NCBI GenBank assembly: GCA_029834535.1
Contig: JAQMWT010000668.1
Location: forward strand, 49,288 to 113,287
Reading direction: 5' to 3'
Length of the DNA stretch: 64,000 nucleotides
Origin: Chrysophaeum taylorii
Taxonomy: Eukaryota > Sar > Pelagophyceae > Pelagomonadales > Pelagomonadaceae
The notes beneath the pieces were generated by a model that saw only the letters and a list, made by a program, of their open reading frames with translations, was not told the DNA's origin and did no database searches. Positions within the stretch are counted from its first letter, which is position 1. The number at the start of each line of letters is the position of its first letter. This document shows positions 1-9,749 of this stretch, in pieces. The position numbers and the translations under genes are program-made.

Positions 1-23
1 AGTGTAGCGAACTCACGAAGCAT

Positions 24-835
24 GTGACAGATAATGATACCACGGCTCAGCTACAACAGAATATCAACAAGTTATTTGAGACTTTGCTACAATCAGCCGA
101 TATCCTGTCAACAACATCTACTGAGGACAACAGTAGTTTACTTCGTCTAAACGAACAGCTCATGTTTGCAGAAGACATCATTTATGATGTAGACGTTCAT
201 CTATCCTCGACCGAAAAGTCGTTAAACTACGTGGAGCCACAACACCATACTGTCGTTACTGCTCCCACCCCAACAACAACTCTTCCTACTACAAACACAC
301 AGGGTAATCCTTCCAAAACTGTGTCTAACCTCTTTACCGCTTCCGCCATCTCGGCTTTACCACCAGCATTATTGTCCTCGCTATCTTCACAGGTCCAATC
401 TGCCCTCAACCTACCATCACAAGCCGAAACCAAAAGGGATGCCGATCACACTTCTCTATCGTCATTTGACGAAAAGCACGGCATGGCTGATGAGGCTGAC
501 GAGCCATCACCACCGTGTTCAAAGATCGAGCTGAGCCAAAGCTCAGCGCTGTCACGAGCCGCATAGACAACGATGTACGTATACCCACACATTATGCAGC
601 AGCTAATTTACCCGCTCTCCCTTGTATCACTTACAACATCGCGCGCGACAAGCGGCTGGAACTTCGCTCCCTTGCATTTCCCCTCAAGCGATACCATGAA
701 AACAGGGATCTACTGGCATACTACAATTACCTACTCCAACGAGTTTTACCAGATCGGCCGTGGATTCGCCCTTTGGTTCTCAATCTTCGGAAACAGAACA
801 AATTTGTTCAGCAAAATACGCAGCCATTAAGTTGA
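24..835 (+). pseudogene. gag-like N-terminal part of the copia polyprotein, frameshifted
   Basis: Two overlapping reading frames (24-566 and 515-835) together give about 260 residues. The first part is rich in Gln, Leu, Ser and Thr and looks helical, followed by a Pro/Thr-rich linker. The second contains a run of basic and aromatic residues and ends at a TGA (833-835) that lies in frame with the methyltransferase-like domain downstream. Position at the head of the polyprotein suggests Gag, but I see no zinc knuckle or other diagnostic motif, so the assignment rests on location. The SLNY motif at 207-229 lies inside the first frame. Confidence 0.45.
207..229 (+). repeat. SLNY motif copy 1
   Basis: First of six near-identical 23-bp motifs with the core GACCGMAANGTCGYTAAAC. 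In frame it reads T-E-K-S-L-N-Y, within the gag-like part and upstream of the methyltransferase-like domain. Confidence 0.85.
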
Positions 836-2360
836 CTACTCTCACGGCCAGTTTTTCTCTCACAAGAGTCCAATCTCCGCAAACCCTCTGTCATGTTACT
901 TTGTTCTGGTTTGTCAACTCCGGCGTTCCTGTCTCAAGCCACTAATGACTTAGGCTTAAATATCAATGTAAAAGTTGTTGTTGAGTCTGATGATACGCTT
1001 GTTCGTATGTTACGCCACCGCTTTCCTACTGTGCTATTATTTGAATCTCTCCCCGCCTTTATTAACCATCTTCACCTAATCTCACCAGAGGAATGGCGCA
1101 CATTCTATTGTGATATAAGTGAGATCACTCCTCCCTGCACAAACAGGAATTTACTCAAACAACAAAAGTCAGAAGACTTACACAGCCTGCTGGACGATTC
1201 TCTTTTCGACAGCATGCTATCTGTCATCAAGCTACTCCAGCCCTTGGTACTACTGGCTGAGATGACGCCTCCGCATAAGTACTGTCATCAAGACCACATC
1301 ACAGTGGCCAACCTTATCTATACTACCCTTGATTACTGTGTCGATGTTGTTGATAGGTTCCCGACCTACCTATGTGGCGACTACCAATCTAGAGAAAGGT
1401 GGATATGCATCGCACGCAGATATTCTACTGGACCAATTAAACTATCATCGTGGCCCATCCTCCATCCACGCCCCTTCCTAAAGATCGTGGATGATCTACA
1501 AGCTATTCCCAAGCGCCTTTGGCTACCTAACCACATATCCAAAGACTGGATCCGGGTGTTCCCCGATCCTCCATATATATCCGTTCCTAAAACGTTTGCA
1601 CCTTACTCTCGCACAGGTTCTGCTCAGCTTACTATGACTGACCTTGAATCCCTCAATATGTTACTACTTCGCCTTCACTCACAACAGGCTCACGAGCAAC
1701 GTACTCACTCTGTTCAATCCGAGTGTACTTACCCCTCATCAACGCCTTTGGGAGCACGTATACGTTCACTGCTTCCGACATCCCCGCGACCGGGACAGGT
1801 CCATATATCTGGAGCCGTTTATGGGTTACTTGTGGATAGTCCAAGCCCTTCCCCAAGTTGGCTCCGCTACCACCTATGGCACCGCCATACAAAACCTCGT
1901 GTCCAGATGCGCTCTCGTGATGCCTGGCTGCCTTACCTACAAGGCCACCGACAACTCTTTCGATTACAAGGATTCTCTTTTTGCTCTGGAAGATCATCAC
2001 CTATCTCATAGTCGCTATATAGGGTACCTTCGTGGAAGTGACCGCAAACTCGGCTCTAAAATCCACTCAATGCTTGCTCCATTGCCAACCGTCCGAGGGT
2101 ATGCCAATATTATTTTACTCGACCCTCGCAACGGGAAATTACGCTACCCCACTCGACCGGAGTTGATTCGTGCTAACAACCACACCAAACAACAGGAATC
2201 TTTCCTCTTGTCTCTACGCCATGACCTTTGCTGTGACATGCTCAGCAATGCTCTGCCTGCCGGTACGTACAGCACTCTGTACAAGCACCTTTCGCTCATC
2301 GTCGCCGATATTAAATCCCTTATGTTGGACCCTACCTTCCAACATACTGCTGCCGTGACG
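836..2360 (+). pseudogene. DNA (cytosine-5) methyltransferase-like domain in the copia polyprotein
   Basis: The reading from 836 (first ATG at 893) shows the ordered motifs of C5-cytosine methyltransferases. Motif I is the LLCSGLSTPAFL segment at 896-931. An acidic Glu follows the next strand (VVVESDD), as in motif II. The catalytic Pro-Cys motif IV is ITPPC, with Cys at 1136-1138. Motif VI appears as LLAEMTPP, with Glu at 1259-1261. Motif VIII is GDYQSRERW at 1376-1402. After a frameshift near 1,650 the other frame carries a motif IX-like RYPTRPEL (about 2,142-2,165) and motif X LSNALPAG (2241-2264). The canonical ENV of motif VI is EMT here. The domain sits between the gag-like part and integrase. 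The frameshift and the upstream TGA indicate that this copy is dead. Family membership is judged from motif order, not from a search. Confidence 0.72.
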
Positions 2361-2939
2361 AAGAAATCCTATGTATCCAATTTCATGACCGTTGACCAAG
2401 CCTCCACCACGTGCAGCACAGATACCTTGTCTTTGGCACAATCTTTTATGATGTCTATTTCCAGCAACTGCTTGACCGAAATGTCGTTAAACTATATATC
2501 GTCGTCCTACGAAGATACTCTCGCTACTCGTGATAATGAGGATGCACCTCCAAGTGACCCTGCTGTGCACCAGGATGACGACGCACCGCCTTCCACTGCC
2601 TTAGACACCGAACTCAAGTTCGATGTTCGGCGCAAACGGCACATTCCCGCTCATCCAATTCCTCGTAAGTCCTCGCACACGGATCCACCGAATATCTCAA
2701 TGCCAAAGAACGTGCTAATCGCTTTCACCGGTGCATCACTGCCCCGACAACGTCGCTGCCAAGGCCCCCAACGTACTTGCTCGCCCTGGATTCTCTGCTT
2801 CTGACATACCATATCGCGACTTATGCACCGACTGCATCGCACACAACAAGCGCCACCCGCACAAGCATTTCAATGCGACCAAGCCTTCTTTTGAGCAAAC
2901 CACAAAGCCGGTGAAGTCTGGGCGTGCGACGGCGGCTAT
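2361..2939 (+). pseudogene. Linker and integrase zinc-binding region of the copia polyprotein, frameshifted
   Basis: One frame runs to a TGA at 2802-2804 and contains the second SLNY motif and an Asp/Pro-rich linker. The frame 2731-2943 then carries a basic segment with Cys-x-x-Cys (residues CTDC at about 2,830) followed by His and Lys, as in the H2C2 zinc-binding domain at the start of copia integrases. The catalytic core resumes in the next frame at about 2,910, so at least one frameshift lies in 2,800-2,930. Confidence 0.55.
2472..2494 (+). repeat. SLNY motif copy 2
   Basis: Reads T-E-M-S-L-N-Y in frame. It lies between the methyltransferase-like domain and integrase. Confidence 0.85.
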
Positions 2940-5900
2940 GTGACCATCCCATCCGAATGGGGAGGCTTCACACATATCATCGTCTTCAAGGAACTCATTT
3001 CGAAATTTCTCTTGGTGTACTTTACACGCACCACCAACGCCACGGAGTTCACTCAAGCTCTGGATTTTGTGTATGACTTCTGTCGTACACAACTCAATGT
3101 GCACATGCGCACCCTCTACTCCGATGCATTCAAGCCTTACTTTAGCCAGCACATTACCTCCCCGTACCGCGTCGATAAGGGCATTCAACTCATTGCCTTC
3201 CCGCCGTACATGCACCACTTTAACTTTGAAGTTGAGTCTGCCATCGGTTTCATCGCCTCCGCCTCCTCAACTCGCCTTCGTTCTCTCCTTAATGCTCACT
3301 ATCGTGGCGCCAAGATCGTGGAACCCGCTATCATGTTCCCATGGGCGGTGATACACACCGTTCAAAGCTATAACCTTCTCCCGAACGCCACGCTCGAGCG
3401 CATTCATCATGCTATTCTGAGTCCGCAACAGCTACTCTACAACCAACTCAGCACTCCCCAACACGATATGCTCAAGATTTTTGGCGCTGAATGTTACCTC
3501 CTATTGGAGCCCCATGAACACCACAAGTGGGAACCGTGCCGCCGCAAATATCTGTATCTCTGTTGCGCCAACGCACAAAACCCGCTCGTCTCCCCACGCG
3601 TCGACCATCTCGCTGACGTCGTCCTCAACCCTGAAAACGGACAGATTCGTGTTTCGTCCAAGCTGCAATTCCTCTACATGTTGCAGCATCCTACTCCTGA
3701 TCCTGAACAAGCCGCTGGTGGCAAGCTCGCCGATTTCCGCTGGGATCTTCGTCACCACTTTCTTACGTTCAAGTCTCCCGCCCTCTCCGCCCTTCATCTC
3801 CGTGGTGGTATCCTCTGGTCTGCTATCTGCTCAGAGGGGGAACATGCGCTGTTAGCTCGTCTTCTTCTCCCGTTGCGTACTGACTTACTTGCCCGCTACC
3901 CGCACGTCGATGGTTACTTCGCCCACGCCAAGTGCGCATCCAGCATCCCAGCTGCAACCTTTTTAACTGCTGATGGTTCACCTACGTGCCCTATTCCTCA
4001 GCCCCTTTTATCTGCGTTCACTGAACACGCTGCTGCCTTCGGCACTTCTTCCTTACAATATGCACTTACGTACCTGGCGCCGACCAGCTTTATTGATCAC
4101 AACTCATCCGAGTTTGGCGCTACTTCTGCATCTCTGGCTGACTTGGAGGATTACCTTCTGGTCTCTACAGAGTTTATCACCCAGGTCTTACACACCGACC
4201 CTACTATCCATATTCAACTGGAATCTGCTTCTTCTACTACTCCTACTGACGCTGTTTCCGCTTATCCCGAAGTTGCGCACACTGCCTCGACCGCAACGTC
4301 GCTAAACTATAATTCACCAGCCATTGTTGGTCCTGACGAATATAAGGTCCAAGAAGCGGACGTTTCCATTGACGAATATAAACTTAAGTGCCTCCACGGT
4401 TTGTCGCCTGAAAACAGGCACGCCTACCTCAAGGCCATCGCCAAGGAACTCCACGACATTATCCGCTTTGGCTGCTTCAAACTTTCCTTACCCGACGGTG
4501 TCTCTCGTCCTATTGACAGCAAGATGGTGCTGAAGATCAAAACAGACTCTGCAGGCAAATACGTTAAGCACAAGGCTCGCCTCGTACTACGTGGCTTCCT
4601 AGCATCTCTTGGCGCCGATTTCTTTGGTACCTTCAGCCCCATGGCCACTATGACCGCAATCCGGGTACTACTAGCTATTGCAGCATACAAGCAATTGCCT
4701 GTCTACCATGCAGACGTCCCGAACGCCTTCGTTCAGTCTGACATCGATGCCAATGTCTATGTTCAGTTACCAGACGGCATCAAGCTTATCGACCCCGATG
4801 ACGCTAAGTACAAGGGCCGACGTCTACCGAAACTGCTGAAGTCACTTTATGGACTTAGGCAATCACCATCCCTTTGGAACAAAGAGATAGACGGCTTCTT
4901 CCGTAGCCTTGGTTACAAACGCCTGCATTCGGACTCTTGCCTATATGCTCGAGTATCCGCACATGCTAAGTTCGTCGTATGCAGTCTGTCTGTAGACGAC
5001 ATTGTTATTGTGTCCAATGACGACCCTCTTCGTACTGAATTACAGGATGCCCTCCACAAACGGTATGCTGTAGAGCAGTTTGAACCTGTCCATACCCTCC
5101 TAGGCATGCGTGTGTGTCGCACATCTGACGGCTCCATTTCTCTGGATGTGCAAGCCAAGCTGGATGAACTCTTCGCTGATCACCCAGTCTTGCAGCAACT
5201 GACCCCGCTTAAATATCCTATGTCATCGTCCTTCAAGTATAAAGATGGCACTCCCAGCTCTGAAACAGAGTTGTACATCAATTCGCACTTTGCCACCCTC
5301 CTTGGCAAGCTGGTGTTCATGCAAGTTGCCTGCAGACCTGACTTCTCGCAAGCCTTGGGCAGATGTTCGCGTGGTATGCATGCACCCACGTATGTTCACG
5401 TCCAAATGCTAGAGCATTTGCTTCGCTACCTCAAGAAGCCGGAAAACCGCTCACTTCGCCTCTGGTTCCATCCTAAAGGTAATGCCATTGAAGCTCACCT
5501 TCGCACTGTCTCCGCTAATCGAATTGATCTATCCACTGTGGTCGACTACCAACCGCAGGATGTATCTACTGGACAGTTTGATCCCTTAGTTGCCATGGTT
5601 GACGCTGACAACGCCCCTTCCTTAGCACAGGAAGATAGGAAATCTACCACCGGGTTTGTCTTCTATCTTTTCAACTGCCTTATTGGTTGGAAAAGCAAAC
5701 TTCAACCGATTGTCTCCTGCTCAACTCACGAAGCTGAGTTGATTGCCCTCAGTATTTGTGCTGATGACGCGGTTTGGCTACGCAAGCTGCTGTTGGAACT
5801 TTCCTTTGTCGTCAACCCCACCTTCTACGTCAACAATGTTAATGGTGAGAACACCGCTGATCCTGTTGATTTCGATGACAATGACAACCCAATTGCGGAA

Positions 5901-6179
5901 GATATGCGCTTCATCAGAAGCCTACCTCTCTTGTCTGACAATGCTGCCGCTGTTCACACCTCTAATAACCCAGATGGGTCCTCTCGATCCAAGGCACTGT
6001 CGACTAGATGGTTTAAGATTCGTGAGTACATATCGCTTCAGAAAATACGAGTCCATCATGTTCCCGGCAAGCTGAACGTGGCGGATGGCTTTACAAAACC
6101 AATTGCTGCTGAGTTCTCCACTTTTCGTTCTCTACTCGGTATGCATCATGCCTCTCACGACAATCCTTTACAGGATTGA
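2940..6179 (+). CDS. copia integrase core, reverse transcriptase and RNase H
   Basis: This is an open frame of 1,079 residues, and the same frame continues upstream with the first catalytic Asp of integrase (W-A-C-D-G-G). The second Asp is in L-Y-S-D-A-F and the Glu in N-F-E-V-E-S. A Pro/Ser/Thr-rich linker with a SLNY motif follows. Reverse transcriptase starts at about 4,390 and shows the copia signatures HADVPNAFVQSDI, SLYGLRQSPSLWNK and the catalytic SVDDIVIVSND. RNase H has VDADNAPS, the DRKSTTGFVF block and STHEAELIALS. The frame ends with the typical copia tail HVPGKLNVADGFTKP. Length and motif order fit a full copia IN-RT-RH. This is the longest undamaged frame in the window. Confidence 0.93.
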   Translation: MTIPSEWGGFTHIIVFKELISKFLLVYFTRTTNATEFTQALDFVYDFCRTQLNVHMRTLYSDAFKPYFSQHITSPYRVDKGIQLIAFPPYMHHFNFEVESAIGFIASASSTRLRSLLNAHYRGAKIVEPAIMFPWAVIHTVQSYNLLPNATLERIHHAILSPQQLLYNQLSTPQHDMLKIFGAECYLLLEPHEHHKWEPCRRKYLYLCCANAQNPLVSPRVDHLADVVLNPENGQIRVSSKLQFLYMLQHPTPDPEQAAGGKLADFRWDLRHHFLTFKSPALSALHLRGGILWSAICSEGEHALLARLLLPLRTDLLARYPHVDGYFAHAKCASSIPAATFLTADGSPTCPIPQPLLSAFTEHAAAFGTSSLQYALTYLAPTSFIDHNSSEFGATSASLADLEDYLLVSTEFITQVLHTDPTIHIQLESASSTTPTDAVSAYPEVAHTASTATSLNYNSPAIVGPDEYKVQEADVSIDEYKLKCLHGLSPENRHAYLKAIAKELHDIIRFGCFKLSLPDGVSRPIDSKMVLKIKTDSAGKYVKHKARLVLRGFLASLGADFFGTFSPMATMTAIRVLLAIAAYKQLPVYHADVPNAFVQSDIDANVYVQLPDGIKLIDPDDAKYKGRRLPKLLKSLYGLRQSPSLWNKEIDGFFRSLGYKRLHSDSCLYARVSAHAKFVVCSLSVDDIVIVSNDDPLRTELQDALHKRYAVEQFEPVHTLLGMRVCRTSDGSISLDVQAKLDELFADHPVLQQLTPLKYPMSSSFKYKDGTPSSETELYINSHFATLLGKLVFMQVACRPDFSQALGRCSRGMHAPTYVHVQMLEHLLRYLKKPENRSLRLWFHPKGNAIEAHLRTVSANRIDLSTVVDYQPQDVSTGQFDPLVAMVDADNAPSLAQEDRKSTTGFVFYLFNCLIGWKSKLQPIVSCSTHEAELIALSICADDAVWLRKLLLELSFVVNPTFYVNNVNGENTADPVDFDDNDNPIAEDMRFIRSLPLLSDNAAAVHTSNNPDGSSRSKALSTRWFKIREYISLQKIRVHHVPGKLNVADGFTKPIAAEFSTFRSLLGMHHASHDNPLQD
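4287..4309 (+). repeat. SLNY motif copy 3
   Basis: Reads T-A-T-S-L-N-Y in frame, between integrase and reverse transcriptase. The Leu codon is CTA instead of TTA. Confidence 0.85.
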
Positions 6180-6194
6180 AGATACCTAACTCTA

Positions 6195-6217
6195 GTGACC
6201 GCAACGTCGTTAAACTA
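6195..6217 (+). repeat. SLNY motif copy 4
   Basis: Reads T-A-T-S-L-N-Y, 15 nt after the RNase H stop codon and in the same frame as pol. Confidence 0.85.
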
Positions 6218-7429
6218 TCCCTGGCCTTACCTTCTCTTGCCACAATTTTTGTTGTACACGGGTGAGTGTTGTTCATGTCTTCTTGACACTCCCGTGGCCG
6301 TGGCATCTCTCCAGTCGTTCGAAGGACAATTTCACGCTCGCTCTCCACGGCCGAGCCTTCTCCCAAGTTGGCTCAAAAGCGACAACTCATAACCACTGTC
6401 ACTCCTACTACCTCCCAGGCTGCTACTGTCTCACCGACACCAGCTGAACCTGTTTTTCTACAATCCCCAACACTCCAAGATGGCCTCAACATGGATTTTG
6501 CCCTGATTGAACGAGGATTCTCTCGTTCTGAGAGCTTCCGTACTCCTGCTACGCCCTTTCTCTCTTCTGTTATGCGAGCGGAAATCTCTACGGCACTCAG
6601 CTCGATATATGAATCTGCTGACTCTTTACTGTTTGTGGAACTTACGACGTTCATATCCATGCGCCTACCCATTACTACATTTTGGGAAGCTGCTCCTGCT
6701 ATTACTTCTATTGGCTGCTACAGAGGCCCCAAACGTGAACGTTTCATCCTGTCATCCTACATTTCTTGCTTCTACCACATATAATTCGAAGTCACAAGCA
6801 CCTAGTGAACTCCCCACTGAAGTGCTGAGTCACCTTAACACAGATGACCACAAGAAGAATGGTCCTGTTCCCATCTCAACTATCACCACTAACATTTGTT
6901 GTGCTCGTCACAACACCGATCAGGCGCCCATACAACCTAACGTATGTGCACGTAATGCTACTTCCTTCCAACCCTCCTGTAACGGGTGCTCAGCTGGTCA
7001 TCTACGCGCAACCATCATACGCACGTATCATTTGCCAAAGGTGCTACATATTCTCTTGACCAGAAATCTAACGCAACATTCGTCACTTGCTCATTTAGTC
7101 TTACCAGTAACCGATGCAGCCACAGACTCCACTACTCAATTACCATTGGCACTGGATCTTCGGCTTATTACTCAGATGCACCTGGAGCATCTTAACTTTC
7201 TTGTAACGCTCGAGCAAACACAAGCTCGTAAAACTCAGGCTATGTTCAAGCCCACCAAATACCACCATGTGATTCATACTGTTATCCGATCGCGTGTACA
7301 ACATCTTAACAACTACGCATCATCCTCTGATGATACAGAACCGCTATCACTCCGGGGTGTAATGTTCGGCCACACTTATGTTCAGGCAGAACATTAAGGC
7401 TTCCTGCACTCCTTTTTTTTGTTTTAACG

Positions 7430-7452
7430 TTGACCGAAACGTCGTTAAACTA
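7430..7452 (+). repeat. SLNY motif copy 5
   Basis: Reads T-E-T-S-L-N-Y at the head of the last coding segment of the element. Confidence 0.85.
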
Positions 7453-8039
7453 CTCACACTCCATGCTAGACGCTATTCTGGAGATATCTTCGCCACCGTT
7501 ACCTACGCCTTCTGCTTCGCTTGTTGATTCCGACTTCTTGTGCCAACAAGTCGACCAACTCCAGGAAACACCTCCCTGGAGAACCGGCTCTTCCCTCCTA
7601 CAGCCAACACCCACGTGTTACTTATACACCGTACAAGATCACAGAGCTGTTGTTTCGCTTAATACTCACCGCTCATGATCAACATGCTACCAACTACTCC
7701 TCCCCGGACGATCACCTCCTTCATCTACGTGACAAGTTGCTCTCATGCTTCAGAGCATTCCGTCCGCTCTCATGTGAATCTGAAGACTCTTCTATCTTCG
7801 TTCTTCGTTCGCCAAGTCCAACCTTCTTTTTGGAAAACCAACTGGACACCTTTCAACTAGATTCTCTATCGCCATCCATACTGAATGCTCTACTTGCACT
7901 CACCCTTCTCTTGGCACCACATCGTTCAGCTATTGGTGTTCACCACTTTACAGCAAAAGCTGACGATGATTAATAATCCTAACACACTGTCTTTTGTATC
8001 TGTGTTTCTTAATGTTCTGTTCAAAAGGGTCAAATCGAC

Positions 8040-8460
8040 TCTCAGTTCCACCAAGTCCAGGTCCTAAGACCCTTCTATACTCTTGATGCTTCGTATGTGA
8101 CCTCTGTGACCATCAAGGCCGTATTCCTTCCTTTTTTTTTCATCATCATCTTTCTCAAGAGATGCTCTACAGTCGCACCTTGCGCTTAAGACATCTCGAG
8201 GGGGTGCAGAGAAATCTGCTGCCTCTTACCCTTATCCGTCCGTCGAGAACGTGATCTCTTCCTTACCCTTCTTCTTCCTTTCTACACAATCAAATAGTCC
8301 TCTGATTTGTGCCTACGCTCATCATCATGGTCTAGCGCGTCCCGAGGTATGTAGCGCTATACACTTAACCTTTCTCGTGTAGTGCTAGATGCCGCCTGTC
8401 GTGTTCTGAGGATATAGGCAACATAACCTTTCATTCCCCGAATTAACCTTCCAGACGTTC
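8040..8460 (+). other. 3' non-coding end of the copia element (possible LTR sequence)
   Basis: No ORF is supported here. The block 8,191-8,344 is closely similar to the complement of 63,501-63,654, each about 154 bp, so it belongs to a repeated terminal or untranslated region of the copia family. LTR boundaries could not be fixed because the 5' LTR is outside the window. Confidence 0.5.
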
Positions 8461-8463
8461 ACG

Positions 8464-8895
8464 ATGAGACGGGATGGTTTCCCAGGTGACTTACCACTGC
8501 TTGCTAAACGCTCTGCACCGATGACACTTCATCTCGCCACCTTCCGCCTCCACTTATTGCCATGTTCATGGAACACGCTTCGGCCTTCGGTGTTTCTGCA
8601 TTGCAATACGCTTACAGCTACCTGGCACCTACCTGCTTTATTGACCATTCCTCATCTGAATTTGGCACTACACCTGCTCTACCGAGTACATTACCCAGAT
8701 ACTTCATGAGGAACCTCTCCTGGTGGTGGAGTTAGAACCTGATACCTCCACTCCATCCACCTGTGCCACTCACGCCTATCCTGAAGTTCGTTACTCTGCT
8801 TCGACCGCAAAGTCGTTAAACTATGGCTCTCCAGCCACCGTAGGCCCGGACGAATACAAAGTCCAAGGAGCCGATGTATCTATCGACGATTATAA
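8464..8895 (+). pseudogene. Fragment of a second copia element (integrase C-terminus to start of RT)
   Basis: The sequence parallels 3,990-4,395 of the first copia copy: the same segment before the RT, including the run from FIDH to SEFGT and then VGPDEYKVQ and VSIDDYKL. An internal deletion and frame changes are present. It stops abruptly at about 8,895, just where reverse transcriptase should begin, and is followed by an A-rich run at 8,938-8,970. It therefore looks like a truncated, decayed insertion. Confidence 0.75.
8801..8823 (+). repeat. SLNY motif copy 6, in the second copia fragment
   Basis: Reads T-A-K-S-L-N-Y. It is the positional homologue of copy 3 in a separate, diverged copia copy, so the motif persists at the integrase/RT boundary in both. 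Confidence 0.85.
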
Positions 8896-9579
8896 GCTGG
8901 GATATAGGATTAGGGCCGGCGCGGCAGGGCTTTGGTTGAAAAAAATAGGCAAAAAAAAAAAAAAAAGGAAAAAGGGAGTAAGGGGGGGGTAGGAGTGCTG
9001 CTGGTGACTACGACGAGCTCGTTTAGCTTCCCTGCGACTCTTGCGGCATACGGCGTGGCGCAGACGATCACTCTCGCGTTCGTCCTCGAGCGCGCGCATC
9101 GCGTCCTCGTCGCCGGCGTGCGCTTCTTCTAAACGTTTGTCGCGCCTTGCGACGTGGCGCAGACGATCAGCCTCGCGTTCGTCCTCGAGCGCGCGCATCG
9201 CGTCCTCGTCGCCGGCGTGCGCTTCTTCTAGACGATCATCACGCCGCTCTGCAATTGCAATGCGCTTGGCCTCGCGTTGACGCTCAAGCAGCATCGCCGC
9301 ATCCTCGTCGCCGGCGGCAAGAGCTTCACGACGAGCGGCCCGCAATCGCCCCATCTTGTCGCGACGGACCGCACGTTCGCGCTCGAGAAAGCGATCGTCT
9401 CGAACACGCCACAAGCGCTTCCACGCATCAACAGCGCGCTTGTGCACTTTCTCTTCGAGCCATTCCGCTCCTGGGCGAGGACACTCGAGTACCAGTTCCT
9501 TTTCAAAGGAACTTGCGCCTCTTTCGTTTTCCCGCACGATCTCCCGCCTCGCCGAGCGCCGGACGGTTTGTCTCGTCAT
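8890..9579 (-). CDS. Highly charged helical protein with 33-residue repeats
   Basis: This 229-residue frame is made almost wholly of Arg, Glu, Asp, Ala and Leu and is predicted to be helical or coiled coil. Residues about 95-190 hold repeats of 33 residues, each containing LEEAHAGDEDAMRALEDE and ending with RLRH. They are encoded by 99-bp DNA repeats. The C-terminal 30 residues are translated from the A-rich/G-rich run near 8,940-8,990 (Phe- and Pro-rich here), so the true stop or last exon may differ. Function is not recognisable. The strong codon-level repeat supports a real coding sequence, although expression cannot be judged. Confidence 0.5.
   Translation of the reverse strand: MTRQTVRRSARREIVRENERGASSFEKELVLECPRPGAEWLEEKVHKRAVDAWKRLWRVRDDRFLERERAVRRDKMGRLRAARREALAAGDEDAAMLLERQREAKRIAIAERRDDRLEEAHAGDEDAMRALEDEREADRLRHVARRDKRLEEAHAGDEDAMRALEDERESDRLRHAVCRKSRREAKRARRSHQQHSYPPLTPFFLFFFFLPIFFNQSPAAPALILYPSL
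9054..9251 (-). repeat. 99-bp tandem coding repeat
   Basis: Two almost identical 99-bp units start at 9,054 and 9,153. A third, more diverged unit follows to about 9,330. The period is a multiple of three, so the repeat preserves the - strand frame of the charged protein. Confidence 0.85.
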
Positions 9580-9671
9580 CCCGGGCCGCGCGGCGGTCCA
9601 CCGTCGCTCTCGACGAAGGGGCGAGCCCGACGCGGTTTACCGCGAGGAAAACCGAGAGACGTCCTAAGCAC

Positions 9672-9705
9672 TCTTGCGTCCTATAGGTAAGTTCTCTTTC
9701 TAGCA
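9672..9705 (+). repeat. 34-bp direct repeat, left copy
   Basis: Matches 10,144-10,177 with one difference; it contains TCTTGCGTCCTATAGGTAA. The two copies flank the SINE-like insertion, and without that insertion they would lie less than 100 bp apart. Confidence 0.8.
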
Positions 9706-9749
9706 AGCTACTTGCGGCTTATCGTTTTTCTTTATGTGCTTTCTTTCCT

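Larger units (their letters stand above)
6180..7973 (+). pseudogene. Coding region downstream of copia RNase H, function unknown
   Basis: Beyond the RNase H stop, reading continues in the same frame into a fourth SLNY motif (6195-6217). Overlapping frames follow at 6,368-6,784 and 6,507-7,397. After a fifth motif (7430-7452) come frames 7,430-7,678 and 7,521-7,973. Segments such as the His/Leu-rich stretch encoded near 7,150-7,330 look like true protein, with frame changes near 6,780 and 7,600. I recognise no domain. Candidates are an envelope-like or accessory ORF, or displaced Gag. Most copia elements end soon after RNase H, so about 1.8 kb of extra coding sequence is unusual. Confidence 0.45.
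1..8460 (+). mobile_element. Ty1/copia-type LTR retrotransposon, 5' end outside window
   Basis: The order of recognisable domains is gag-like region, cytosine methyltransferase-like domain, integrase, reverse transcriptase, RNase H. Integrase before reverse transcriptase is the Ty1/copia order. The 5' LTR is not in the window. After RNase H there are about 1.8 kb of further broken coding sequence, then about 400 bp of non-coding 3' sequence. Several frameshifts and stops (for example the TGA at 833-835 and frame changes near 520-566, 1,650, 2,800-2,930 and 6,180) make this copy non-functional as read. I did not identify an aspartic protease motif, and I could not define the 3' LTR boundary. 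Confidence 0.85.
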
